DNA of 64,000 nt, from contig CM075862.1 in NCBI GenBank assembly GCA_037975125.1, forward strand, positions 78,529,843 through 78,593,842, given 5' to 3'. The notes beneath the pieces were generated by a model. The model made no database searches. It was given only the letters and a program-made list of their open reading frames with translations, and was not told the DNA's origin. Within the stretch, counting starts at the first letter, position 1; the number at the start of each line of letters is the position of its first letter. Positions 26,130-35,348 of the stretch are shown here, piece by piece. The stretch is from Latrodectus hesperus (lineage: Eukaryota > Arthropoda > Arachnida > Araneae > Theridiidae). The position numbers were made by a program, and so were the translations under genes.

Positions 26130-27100
26130 GTGTGTATGTATATATGTATATATATATGCTTGTATTAATGAAAATAAAAGATTTCTTGAATTTAAAACTT
26201 CCAGATATTTAATGCTGGCTAAATGTTTAAGTAAGTTAATAAAATTAACATTGGCTCTCTAAAGTGTCAACTAAGTATGTTAAAGAACTAGTGCTCAAAA
26301 TTTTCTTATATATTCTGAAAAATGTTGTTATTGATAGTTCTAAATTGTCTCAGTATTTGAAGTTTATACATCAGTTTTATGCATTTATGTGAACAAGTTG
26401 TTTTAATTATTATTATCTAATTATTTTTGTTATACTTTTTTATGGTGTAGATACTGGTATGTGTATTGTCATTTTTGAAAACAGATAAAGATTTGGAAGT
26501 ACGGCGTTGTGCAGTTATGGTTATTACTTTGCTGTTAAGAGGAATTGGTAAAGATATGCTGCAGGTAAATTCTAATTCTAAAGTGATTTATTCCCCCCAT
26601 TTTGAAATATTTTATTTTCTTTAAATGTATGTGAAAAATAGGAATGATTGAAAAAGGAATTTTTATATTTCTAAACTAAAAAATAATTTTTCTATTGTAA
26701 ACTGTAATTCAATTATCTATTTCTTTCAAGTATCTTTTAAAAAAATAATCATAAACCTGTCAATAATTTGATATAATTTTATTTATGAAAGTTCAGACAT
26801 GTTTTAAAGTAGTTGTTTCAATTTGTAAACTACACAGTAAATTTTTTTAATGACATGTATTAAATTTCATGTAGTAATAAACATATTTGTATGAGGAGTA
26901 AAAATTTACAATTCCTGTTACAGGTGTTAGAGAATGAAATCTATACCATTTATACTCAACTGAAAATTGTTCATAACACAGAGCAGGATGGTGTTTTACA
27001 TATGCATTCAACTCTAGCAATTGATGAAATAAATCTTATTATGAAAGAAATTTTGTGTACTAAAGGACCTCTTACAAAAGAGCTACGAATTCTACACTAG
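4163..27100 (+). CDS. TANGO6: Transport and Golgi organization protein 6 homolog (TMCO7/RTP1 family), 18 coding exons
   Basis: Coding exons read by hand: 4163-4232, 5716-6329, 9227-9293, 10447-10601, 12489-12618, 13975-14096, 15998-16160, 16331-16398, 17345-17460, 17735-17917, 18142-18241, 19743-19907, 19989-20099, 20929-21534, 22323-22506, 23737-23891, 26451-26564, 26924-27100. They total 3,300 nt (1,099 aa plus stop); all junction phases agree. Human TANGO6 has a similar length. Residues ~757-835 are an acidic Ser/Glu-rich linker; ~845-950 match RTP1_C1 (R-A-H-G-L, Y-L-A-A-I-Q-G); ~1019-1060 match RTP1_C2 (E-V-R-R-C-A-V, L-L-L-R-G). The protein is a helical-repeat protein; yeast Rtp1 helps import RNA polymerase II, and fly Tango6 affects Golgi organisation. 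Start: first ATG, with an in-frame TAA at 4133-4135. A CCAG at 4146-4149 could be the acceptor of a 5'UTR intron. No promoter was identified. Minor splice choices remain unproven. Confidence 0.93.
5716..6329 (+). CDS. TANGO6: TANGO6 exon 2, the largest exon
   Basis: The acceptor is TTTTTCAG at 5708-5715 and the donor CAG/GTAGTT at 6330. The exon adds 614 nt to the single base carried over from exon 1 and closes in phase 0. It encodes the N-terminal helical region, cysteine-rich in places (G-K-K-C-C-C-D-H). The open frame runs on past the donor to 6440 through a T-rich intron start, which is not coding. Confidence 0.9.
7511..7533 (+). repeat. 23-bp palindromic motif, first of three copies in the piggyBac derivative
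   Basis: The motif AGTGTTCC-(7 nt)-GGAACACC is found at 7511-7533, reversed at 7832-7854, and direct at 8680-8702. Its half-sites GTGTTCC and GGAACAC are inverted. Copies near both ends of a transposon are typical of transposase-binding subterminal repeats; that role is inferred. Confidence 0.75.
8255..8539 (+). pseudogene. N-terminal fragment of a piggyBac-like transposase
   Basis: A 94-codon frame starts M-A-H-R-G-L-S-S-S-E-A and continues with an acidic Ser/Asp-rich stretch (S-D-A-S-E-I-D-G). R-G-L...E-A near the N-terminus followed by an acidic region is typical of piggyBac-type transposases. The catalytic DDD domain and the C-terminal cysteine-rich finger are missing. The last ~20 codons (after T-W-I-T-K-K) look like read-through. 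It sits between the TTAA-flanked ends at 7498 and 8829, which supports the identification. Confidence 0.65.
9498..10378. mobile_element. Terminal-inverted-repeat element, copy A, in TANGO6 intron 3
   Basis: The left end reads TCATATTTTCCTGTACATAA and the right end TATACAGGAAATATGA, forming ~20-bp inverted repeats. Most of the interior aligns in order with 25097-25957, for example GATTGAAT...CATCTCAT/CACCTCAT, TTGAACTG/TCGAACTGC, and CATGCTTTGTTTTT. No transposase frame is seen, so it is non-autonomous. The superfamily is not assigned. Confidence 0.8.
11890..12251 (+). repeat. tRNA-derived SINE with AACAACAAC tail (family B, copy 2), in TANGO6 intron 4
   Basis: The head is tRNA-like: A box in TGGTAGCCTTGTGGTTAGGG and B box in GGGATTCAATTCCC, about 35 bases apart. 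A ~300-bp unrelated body follows, with an AACAACAAC tail at 12242-12250. The tail matches the CAA-repeat 3' ends of the LINE copies in this window, so the same LINE machinery probably moved it. Confidence 0.8.
14545..14720 (+). repeat. SINE family A copy 3, in TANGO6 intron 6
   Basis: A B-box-like GTGGGTTTGATTCTTG at 14604-14620 is followed by GTTTGGAATTTAAACTAG. The same order (GTGGGTTCGATTCC, then TTTGGAATCCATTTTAAA) occurs on the minus strand at 56160-56240. The ends are not resolved. Confidence 0.55.
15050..15420 (+). pseudogene. Mariner transposase relic, N-terminal half, in TANGO6 intron 6
   Basis: Reading across frames, the + strand gives mariner blocks in order: C-Q-N-W-F-A-N-F, then K-N-D-D-S-I-K-V-L-I-D-A, then L-N-L-S-N-S-N-I-Y-D-N-L, L-I-A-K-L-D-L, and the block around the first catalytic aspartate G-D-Q-K-W-I-V. 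These cover the helix-turn-helix DNA-binding half and the beginning of the DDE domain. Stops and frameshifts are frequent, so this is an old dead copy. Confidence 0.8.
16331..16398 (+). CDS. TANGO6: TANGO6 exon 8, followed by a GC-AG intron
   Basis: The acceptor is TTATTTTAG. The exon's 68 nt plus the carried base give 23 codons ending ...E-L-H-Q. The donor is CAG/GCAAGT, a rare but recognised GC donor with otherwise perfect consensus. The nearby GT at 16403 would break the frame into exon 9 (17345). Using GC keeps phase 0. Confidence 0.8.
18387..19542 (+). mobile_element. Tc1-like transposon with TA duplications, in TANGO6 intron 11
   Basis: The left end CACTACTCAAAACAATTAAA and the right end TTTAATTGTTTTAAGCAGTG are inverted copies of each other (two mismatches over ~25 bp) and are bordered by TA at 18385-18386 and 19543-19544, as expected for Tc1/mariner. 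At 1,156 bp it is shorter than a full element because part of the catalytic domain is gone. Confidence 0.9.
18666..19240 (+). pseudogene. Tc1-like transposase, frameshifted and C-terminally deleted
   Basis: From 18666 the frame reads a paired-type helix-turn-helix (V-V-G-R-L-K-V-G-Q-S-Q-A-G-V-A, then S-V-I-S-R-I-W-N). After a frame change near 18840 it gives a Gly/Arg linker, A-R-K-H-R-S-M, L-Y-A-R-R-P-M-V-C-V, and, after further breaks, the first catalytic block F-S-D-E-S-R-F-S. The second aspartate and the glutamate of the DDE triad are not present. It cannot be active. Confidence 0.85.
20375..20676 (+). repeat. tRNA-derived SINE with poly(A) tail and 9-bp target duplication (family C), in TANGO6 intron 13
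   Basis: The head holds an A-box-like GGCTGAGGGGTTAGCG and a B box in GGATTTGAATCCCGG. The body is clearly GC-richer than the flanking intron and ends in A8. The 9-bp direct repeat ATTCAATTG borders it at 20366-20374 and 20677-20685. The clean duplication and GC-rich body point to a fairly young insertion. Confidence 0.88.
20929..21534 (+). CDS. TANGO6: TANGO6 exon 14, acidic linker and start of RTP1_C1
   Basis: This 606-nt exon (202 codons, phase 0 at both ends) opens L-T-P-A-D-W, runs through a Glu/Ser/Asp-rich linker likely to be disordered, and ends inside the conserved C-terminal domain (P-F-R-A-H-G-L-I-F-L-G-R-L). The donor is AGG/GTAATG at 21535. Confidence 0.9.
22323..27100 (+). CDS. 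TANGO6: TANGO6 exons 15-18, conserved C-terminal domain
   Basis: Four exons (22323-22506, 23737-23891, 26451-26564, 26924-27100) encode the part most like vertebrate TANGO6: Y-L-A-A-I-Q-G-M near the start, K-Y-R-D-Q-L-L-H-S-C-L, S-S-L-S-N-L-G-E-A, then E-V-R-R-C-A-V and L-L-L-R-G-I-G. The stop is TAG at 27098-27100. The 2.6-kb intron between exons 16 and 17 holds a LINE relic and an inverted-repeat element. Confidence 0.92.
24400..25030 (-). pseudogene. Decayed LINE RNase H and zinc-knuckle region, in TANGO6 intron 16
   Basis: The minus strand, read across frames, gives G-A-Y-Y-H-N-F-S-L-S-N and Y-D-A-E-V-A-S-V-Q-T-A-L, resembling the middle of an RNase H domain (the D/E-A-E-x-x-A block). 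Further on come N-D-L-M-K-N-P-I-P and a C-L-I-C-N...G-D-H-W stretch like a C-terminal zinc knuckle. The segment is GC-richer than the intron around it. The assignment rests on short blocks only. Confidence 0.5.
25097..25957. mobile_element. Terminal-inverted-repeat element, copy B, in TANGO6 intron 16
   Basis: The ends CCATATTTTCCTGTTTATAA and TATTATATACAGGAAAATATGG are inverted copies. The interior is collinear with 9498-10378 and in the same orientation. At 861 bp it has no transposase frame. Two copies of one non-autonomous element in introns of one gene suggest a common repeat family in this genome. Confidence 0.82.
26076..26157. repeat. TG/TA microsatellite in TANGO6 intron 16
   Basis: TGTGTGTG passes into (TA)n with interruptions. 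A Tyr-Ile repeat frame across it (26080 onward) is an artefact of the dinucleotide repeat. Confidence 0.9.
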
Positions 27101-27140
27101 TTCTTTTTAACTTTTATAATTTTTGTAAATATGTATTTTT

Positions 27141-27146
27141 AATAAA
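27141..27146 (+). promoter_or_regulatory. Likely polyadenylation signal of TANGO6
   Basis: An AATAAA hexamer lies 41 bases after the TANGO6 stop codon, giving a short 3'UTR. Other AATAAA copies occur further on in this AT-rich DNA, so the site used is not certain. Confidence 0.6.
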
Positions 27147-27838
27147 TGTTACAAATTTTACATTTGTTTTTCATATTTATTATGTCAGAAACTTTATACA
27201 TAAATATTATATTGTAAATAATGTATAAATTCAATCCAGTTGTAATGTAAAAATTTAAAAAAATATTTTAAATGTACATTTTTTTTTTCAAAAAGTGTGA
27301 TATTCAATAAAAGAAATTATACCAAATCCTTATGATAAAATGTAAAAAAATAAAATAAAAAATGAATAAATAGAAATTGATAATGTTGCTATGTTAATGG
27401 TTGTTTATTTCAAATTTTGTATACTTTAATTGAATTATAGTTACATGAATTCCTTGATTGTTGTGACATTTTATGATAAATAATAAAAATCGAAGTTAAT
27501 TTTATTGAAAAATTAGTGTTCGAGTTTATTAGTAGTATGATCTAATAAATTAATATAAGCGTTCATCATTTATAACAGGTTGTTCAGCAAATATATAGAA
27601 TGACTAATAAACAGAGTTAGTTCAATTCCTTGAAGCTCCTTAAATTCCAAAAATATTTTTAAGGACTCTTGAAACTCCTGGAATTTTGATTTGACTCCTT
27701 GAAAAATTGTGAGTTACTCCTGGATCTTTTGCTTACCTTAATGCATTTATTATTTTTTTAAAGAAAATATTATAATTTTTTTGATTTAATATATTTGAAT
27801 CTTCAATAAAATTTTCCAAAACTCTAAATGAGAATTCT

Positions 27839-28210
27839 TAATGCTTCTACTAGATGGCGGTGCGATCGTTATTAGATTGTATTCTTAACTGCTTAAAGAT
27901 GTAGTTCAGCCTCAATAATTTCATGATAATCCGCTGTAGTAGTGTTTAGATATGCGTGTGAAGCAAAGTAATAACCAAAGAAGTTTGTGGGAATGTACGG
28001 GTATTTGCGTGGTTGCTCCACCAAGCGCATCATTCCATCGCCAAATCTAAGCGCGTACAGTCAAAGCATGGTGACCCAGGTAGCGCAATGAGTTGTAGGA
28101 GGAGCTATTGTAGTCAGGAGAAAATGTGATTGGATAACCAATCACACTTAGGCGTTCATAGCTCATAAGTAGAGCTTTAAACACCTAAGCTGCGTTTTTG
28201 TTCTGTTTTG
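27839..28210. other. GC-richer island with an inverted CCAAT pair
   Basis: This block is distinctly richer in G, C and CpG than its surroundings. It contains a perfect 8-bp inverted repeat GTGATTGG-ATAA-CCAATCAC near 28127-28146, made of two opposed CCAAT-type boxes. It could be an orphan promoter, an untranslated first exon or a transposon end; no coding frame is seen. Confidence 0.4.
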
Positions 28211-28506
28211 ATATTATTCTTTCTTAGGCTTTTTCTAAGATTATTTTTTGATCGATTTTCTTGTATCAGAAATGCATCCATTAATTACCAATATGTGACT
28301 TTATAGACAGACCTTATCGTAATTGTTCCTCACAAACAATGTTATAATTTTTTATAATTAATTGAGTTTAACAGTAAAATGAAATGGGAATTAAATTCAA
28401 TAATTTTGCACAATAGATCTTTAATATTAGTTGTTAATTGCAATCAGATTTAGTACTTACTATTTCATAAATGTTTTAGGTGTGCGAATTGATTTCAATA
28501 ATTTTA

Positions 28507-28625
28507 TACGAGGTGTATCTATTAAATAACGAGACTGACGCTGCGGCGGCAAAAGTGCGCATGCGTAGTCCGCCATTGTCTGTCAGCTGTTAAGGGGACT
28601 CCTTCCGCGCCATATTGAAAACGAG
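28507..28625 (+). repeat. Possible mariner terminus fragment
   Basis: ACGAGGTGTATCTATTAAAT followed by AACGAGACTG resembles mariner terminal sequences of arthropods, and the next ~80 bases are GC-rich (GCGCATGCG). The opposite terminus was not found, so this is a one-ended fragment at most. Confidence 0.4.
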
Positions 28626-28954
28626 CTCTAATGTTAAGTCTATAGAGAAATTTAAAAACATATTTCTCAAGTTCTATTATAGCTAGACCTTCACATTTTG
28701 TAGGTTTTCCTAATGCACAAAAATAATAATTTATTCTGTTTGGAAATTTATTTTTAAAATTATTTTAACTATTTTTAAATTGGCTCAGTAATTTGATAAT
28801 ATGCTTAAAACATTAATAATTTAAATAAGGTAAAAAATTTAGAAATTTTAAAAACAGACTTAATATGTACATATATTTCTAAATGCCAACAAATTTTTAA
28901 TTTTATCTACAATAGAATTTTTTTATTTGTCTGCATAAAACTTAAAATTTTTCG

Positions 28955-29290
28955 CAAAAATTAGCAACGCCCACATGGCGGATGAATACTTGGTTGTTTG
29001 AATAATCAATCCAATCAATTGCATGCTTTAGTCAACAAGTTCCTCCCCACAAACTAAAATTTGAAGTTTGGTTTTTCGCAGTTCTCTAGGAGATAATTCG
29101 TGTGTTCCCTTCCCTCATACCCAGCAAACGCTGCGGGTGTTCCTAGTATCCGGTATCTTCCTGTAAAAGTATGCTTTTAAATTGGCACGAGAAGGGACTT
29201 TTCTTTCCCCTTTACTATATACGAGAGGCTCTGATGATTTCCTTGTGACGAATCTTCATCTTTCCAGAGCGGTCCTGCAATAATTTTCTC
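28955..29290. other. Second GC-richer island, nothing identified
   Basis: Non-repetitive sequence of raised GC (CGCCCACATGGCGG, CAAACGCTGCGGGTG) with no long frame and no terminal repeats seen. It contains stretches such as TTGGCACGAGAAGGGAC that could belong to an untranslated exon or an old mobile element. Confidence 0.35.
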
Positions 29291-29689
29291 GAAAAATGAT
29301 GGGCATTATATATGTGTGTGTATGTATTGACTTTAAACAGCTAAATTTATTGAAAACATTTCAAATTTATACAGTTCTTATGTAGTGAACTTTTTTAATT
29401 CTTTATTTATATTTTTGATGCAATTTTTCAAGAAGTATATCTACATGATATGATATTGCAATACATATCTATAGACACTGCAAAATTCATCAATTCCGTA
29501 TTTTTTAATCTTTGGTTTATAAAAACTTCTTAAAATTTGCTGTTTTTCTTAATTTTATATTTGATTCTAAGTTTATTGCTTACTGAGTTTGGATGCAGAA
29601 TTAACTTGAACATTTTAACAAAACCTACAAAATATATATTTATCCGTGAAAAATGTAATAATTGTTTATTATCAAATATAAATAAATAT

Positions 29690-29692
<3 letters not shown>

Positions 29693-29722
<30 letters not shown>
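29693..29722. repeat. (AT)n microsatellite
   Basis: About 15 TA units in a row. Confidence 0.9.
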
Positions 29723-29724
<2 letters not shown>

Positions 29725-30699
29725 CTTTTGATTTTGAGGTTATTTCTTCTAAGTTTCAGATTCTTGGTAAGTAAAAGCATTCCTTTCTAAATCGGAATAC
29801 GTATGTTTCGATGATGTTTGGGACACTAATAAATATGTTCATAGGCTTTACACAATTCAAAATTTTATGAAGAATATCCCGCTTATTAGTTATTATGAAA
29901 CTTGTAAAATGTAGGAAATTGGGATACACTGTTGAACAAATGTGTTATAGAACATTCTCAGAGTTTGGTAAATGTTACTTTTATTAATTCAAATATGACA
30001 TCAATGCACCAAAATTAAATCTTTCAAAATATATTCAAGCATTTAAAAAATGCATGTTGTGAGTCATGGCATGCAAGTTTTAGTATTCTAAAAACTAAAA
30101 ATTTGACATGCATTACATATAATACATTTGTAAAATTGTATCCTCCTTTTTTATTCTCTCTCTCTCAGTAGGAGAATATATCACATTTCCTACGAATTTT
30201 ATATTACTGATATTGAATGGTTCAGCGGATATTACGTATAGGATCGATATGACAATCAGAAAGATTTATTAAAAAAAGCTTTAAATGAGGCTTTTGGAAA
30301 GTCAAGTGTTTTTTGAAATCTCTATATTCAATTATAATTTTCCTCAAGATTTATATCCTATTTTTTATTAATGAAATCTTATATCTACCAACAATCTAAT
30401 AAATTTTGATAAAATTACATTAAAAAATGTTTTATAATTTTATAAAATCTGTCTCTTCAGATTTTCTTTCACAAAACAAGGGTTTCTACTAATTATTCAA
30501 ATTATCATTAGCACTTTATACTGCCTTTGTTAATCTGTTTAATTACAAGAATAGATTTAAAAAATTGTTTTACTTTTAATCTATCTATACCAGTCCATTT
30601 TGATTTTTTTAAATATCCATGGTAAATCAAATATTTATAAAGCACCCTTCTTCCTCAGCAATGAATGTGAAATATCAACTGGAAAAACAAAAAATTAAC

Positions 30700-31090
30700 A
30701 CAATATTTTATATATTATAACGTCACCGTTATTGCTTGCATATGGAATTCCAGATGTTGGGGGAAAGCTTGGATACAAATTGTAAGACCTTGTAGGGGCT
30801 GGGGAGATCTTGGACCTACATGTGGTTGTCCGGAGCACAACACTTCCGCCCTGGCTACATTCAAATTTTATGACTTTCGGACACAAAAAGCCGAAATCTC
30901 TCACCACTGCCAGAAGGAAACTTGGTCGGTAGAAAATGGTTCCTCGAAAGGAGGAAGAAATGTTGTTGTCTTGTGCCAGCTAGACTGGCAACATGGGGTG
31001 TGCTGCTCCACGGGGAAGAAATCCATCAAGTGCTGTCCGAAAGTCTCGTTCTGAAGCACTCATAAAAGACTTCTACACGAGTTTTTATTA
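30700..31090. repeat. GC-rich probable retroelement piece sharing a block with 40541-40590
   Basis: The segment 30963-31013 (TGTTGTTGTCTTGTGCCAGC onward, through GGCAACATGGGGTGTGCTG) is nearly the reverse complement of 40541-40590. Read on the minus strand, it ends in GGCACAAGACAACAACA, a CAA-repeat tail like those of the LINEs and SINEs here. The neighbouring 30700-30960 is also GC-rich and has a 70-codon minus frame without known homology. The boundaries are uncertain. Confidence 0.55.
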
Positions 31091-31601
31091 TTGCCTTGTA
31101 CATTTTATTTACAGCAATTGTAAATAGTATAGGAAGACAGATCCAAGTTTCTTTTGCTCAAGACAATTGAATGCGCTATTTCTTGACGTAGTTGCTACCA
31201 AAACCGAAGAAATAAGCATTCCAATCAGTTACGTACTTCAATTAGAAGAAAGAAAAACAAAGGACAAAATTTGAATGCATGGAGAGAAAAGGACGATTTA
31301 TTCTGGAAAGAAGAAATGGAGGATAAACTAAAAAACTTTTACCATGATTGCTTATTACCAGAGATAATTGATCCCAGATAGATGTATGCGATCAATGAAA
31401 ATCAGAGATCATCCATCTATAATCGAAGCGAAAAATAAAAAACAATACGGCAAAATAAAGTTTAAATAATTTTAAAAAGTAAAAAATCTCAAACATTTTT
31501 TGTATTAACAAATACCAAAAAAACTTCTTAAAATATTAATATTTTTTCCACACACACACACCGATATGTACAGATTGTAAATTTCCAATCTTTAAATATA
31601 G

Positions 31602-31605
<4 letters not shown>

Positions 31606-31640
<35 letters not shown>
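31606..31640. repeat. (TA)n microsatellite
   Basis: About 17 TA units. Confidence 0.9.
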
Positions 31641-31646
<6 letters not shown>

Positions 31647-32877
31647 TTATTGAATGATTGTGTAGCTATAATAACGTAATTATATGATTATTTTATGTAT
31701 TTCAAATTTCAATAGTCTTTAAAATAAATGGAATACAAATTTTTATGCTTTCACTAGTTTATTACATACTGGTTTAATTGTAAATTGCGTAATGTATTAA
31801 AATAGGCTGTAAGTATCATGTAAAAAAATAAGTGTTAAAAAAGATTAATAAACTATCAGCAACTGTTGTTCAGCGGAAAAAGTTTTTCATAAACAAGTGT
31901 ATAGTATAACATTTTTAAACTTCCCAATAAATTAAATAAGAAACGAAAAGTTGAATTTGTCGAAAAAAAAGCTGAGAAATTACGATAAAGGGGTGTATTT
32001 GTAGTGATGTGTGAATTCTATCACATCATTGTCATAAAAATACACATACTCGAGCGTATTCTTATCACATTTTTTGAACTACTAAATGCACATCTTTGAA
32101 GAAATTTCTTCACATTTTATCTTTAGATCATGAATAATTTTTTATTCAATATCTAACATAGAATAAAAATTACATTATAATTTATTTTACACATCTTTTT
32201 GAATATATTAATATACTAACAAAAATAACATGTGATTACAATTCATATTTATATATGTACGTACGTATTTAAAAATTTTATTTTTTAGAAATTTAAATCA
32301 AATAATTTCATTTTTATAATCTTTTATACATTTTGGTATAAAGCATACGCAAGTGGAAGTTTAGAAAATTATTATCTTTATTTAGCAACATTTGTTAGTA
32401 AACTTATAATATTTTTATGGAAAAGTAAAGTTAATACCAGCAAATAATAAAAATGCAAAATATGTGGTATAAAACATTTTCATTTGTTGATGTCCTAAAA
32501 CATATTTTATGTCGAAAATTAAAATTATGACGAAATCAGTTCAAAAAGGTATGACTGAGATGCGAAAATACTTTTTACAAAATGTATAAAATGCCACTAT
32601 TGAACTCAGTATAATAGCACTCATAATTTTCGAAAATTAGAAAAGGATAAAAATAAAAGTGATGGCTGAACTGCCTTTTCGTTTCCTGGGTGCGAACAGG
32701 AATGGAATTCAACTACCAAGCAAATAGGGCCTGCGTACGATATTTTACCGCCATGAAAAAGAGAAAAGTTGGCTCATTACGCATACACTTTCCCAACTTG
32801 ACCCCAGAGTAGTAGTGTAACGTCTTTAGGAATCAACTAGAATTGCTCTTTTCTCATTCAGTTTGCCTTGCAATGTG

Positions 32878-33026
<149 letters not shown>

Positions 33027-34278
33027 AAAATCTTAAGAGTTGCATTTTCATATTTCCAGCTTTAAATATATTTTCATAAACAGTAGTATTGAAAAATTAT
33101 AAAAAGTAGATGATTATTATGTGCTGAAAATAGTTTAAATACCTCTAAAAAATGCTTAGTTCAAGTGCAAAAACGATTAAGAAATTAAAATCAAATGAAG
33201 AGAACACTTTTAAAAGACGCACAAAAATTAAAAACAATAATATATATAAAAATACTTTAATAGGAAAATATAAATTTGAGAGTGATGGAGAAGAATAATT
33301 TATTTATTTATATACCTATATAAAGATGAGAAAAATATATAGCTAAATTGTCGCTTGATACTTTAAAATGAACACTATAAGATCATTATCTTCAAAATTT
33401 TATGATTTTTGGCGAGTTAAAATGAAAATAAATACGCTAAGAATTAATATAAAAACAATATTTAAAGATGATGTTATGAATTTGGCTGCAAGCTTGGAGC
33501 TCTGATGTTGGATACCTGGAGTTCTGAGATTTTGTTACAGATGAAGAAAATTTAAGAAATTTGAAAATGGTATATACATTGAATTTAGATGAAATGTGAG
33601 AGCCTTATCTATTTTACGACATTTCGAGGAATTTAGAGTATTTTGTAATGTTTATGATTTTATTGAGAAACACATTCTATTTTAATTTATTGAGAGGCTA
33701 AACTTTAACACACATACACACAAAAAAGATAATTTGCTTATTCCCGAAGTGAAGATTATATTTAATTCTTAAATTAAAGACTCTATTTTTCTTGAAGTGA
33801 ATTCACTTCTTCACATACGAATGATGATATCGCCATATTTGAACTCAAAAGTGCGGATTATGTAATAGGTTATATTGTTTTTAAAGTTTGCTTAGAAATA
33901 TATCAAGAAACAGATCAATCCAAATAGAGAGGTAGACTTTCCATTCCTACAAAAATCATTGACAAAAATTATAAGCAAAATATACGGAATTTTCCGTAAA
34001 TTTTGTATCGAAATATTTTATAAAGCTAGAAATGTTATTCCAAAGTTAATAAATAAACTACATTATTTTCTTTCTTTTTTTAAGAGAGATAAGAAATTCG
34101 GCATTTTTGTCTATTTGAAAATATTTTTAAAAGTGAAGTACTTAGAGAGAAGCGCTACTGTTTTGCTTTCTCATAAGGCCCATTAAAAAAGAATCAAATC
34201 TCGTAAAATCAAAGCAAATTGAAATTATATCAAGAAAAGTAAATAAGTATATTTTATATTTTTATTTGAACATTGATA

Positions 34279-34586
34279 TTAAGTTTTGACATTTAATGAA
34301 TAATAATAACAAAATTCATAAATTTTTTTATGCATCTGTATACTTTTCTGCTGAACAGTAAATAGAATATTTCTTCCCAAAATCTCTAAGCAGAGCTTTT
34401 TCTCTCTCATTGCTTGACTAAGCTCACAACGGATATTTCCGTCAAATTTGAGAAGCATTTGAGCCAGCCCTATTTTTTCCTCACTCATGAGATTTACAGA
34501 CATACAGTTCCAGGAAGGAATACCCTGAGGCGAGAGGGGACAAACAAACTGACCACATATGCGGAGAAAATCTGCGTCAGAACATG
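34279..34586 (-). CDS. Unidentified coding-like segment (possible exon or gene relic)
   Basis: On the minus strand a frame of about 100 codons runs from just after a possible acceptor (TTTCCTTCAG at ~34587-34596) to a stop at 34279. It includes S-P-Q-G-I-P-S-W-N-C and G-L-A-Q-M-L-L-K-F-D-G, with a balanced amino acid make-up unlike the Lys/Asn/Ile-rich noise frames nearby. Base composition is also GC-richer up to ~34680. I do not recognise the family. It could be an exon of an unplaced minus-strand gene, a pseudogene or part of a transposon. Confidence 0.3.
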
Positions 34587-35348
34587 CTGAAGGAAATTAG
34601 GATACTGATATTTTGAGGAAGGATTCCCAGGCCGGCGCATGAGATTTCCGCTGTCCAAATCTTGGCGACCGTAATGTATCTCTATGGAGTTTTTTGCTAA
34701 TTGCCTTGAGAAATAAAGGAATTTAGAGCAAAATTTTCAGAATTTTTTGCCACCAAACGTTGGACGTAAGCTATAAGATTATTTTGTGAGTCATTAAATA
34801 ATGAAAATGACAACGTTTATGCGATTAATAGTCAAAACTGTTTTATGGTGCTTACGGTTTGCTACTTTTCCTTTAAAATCGTCCTTTTGGCACAATCTGG
34901 GTTTGCTTATTTTGGTAAAGAAACTTCCGTGTTAAAAAGTAATATCACTATTCCTAAGATACATAATATATTTTAATTACTGGAAAAGCTTATTTAAAAT
35001 GTAAATTAAATTTAAAATTAACATCTTATTACATGGTATCTTGTTCGAAGTGTTTATCATTTTATTTATATCTGAATTACAGAGTTTGTACATACTAATT
35101 TTGTTATGTTTTTAAATTTTGTATTTCTCGGCCACCACATTTAATAAAAATAAAATGAAATAAATAGCTCACTAAAATGCAGAACTTTAAAGTTTATTTT
35201 AGATTATATTATATGCTAAGTATGCATTACTCTCAAATTATATATTGTAAATATATATTACTTATTAGTTAGTTATAATGCGTAAAAAAGATTATTTTTG
35301 TTAGTTATTATGTGTAATAAAACTGTTGTTATATTTACAGTTTAATAT

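Larger units (their letters stand above)
27150..30690. other. Gene-poor stretch after TANGO6
   Basis: Mostly AT-rich DNA without a coding frame of recognisable family. It includes scattered CCTTGAAACTCCTG-like imperfect repeats at 27630-27720, two GC-richer islands (27839-28210 and 28955-29290), a possible mariner end at 28507 and an (AT)n tract at 29693-29722. Confidence 0.6.

Noticed and set aside
26080..26262. ORF of 60 codons with Tyr-Ile repeats in TANGO6 intron 16
   Set aside because: It is driven by the TG/TA microsatellite; no splice or homology support.
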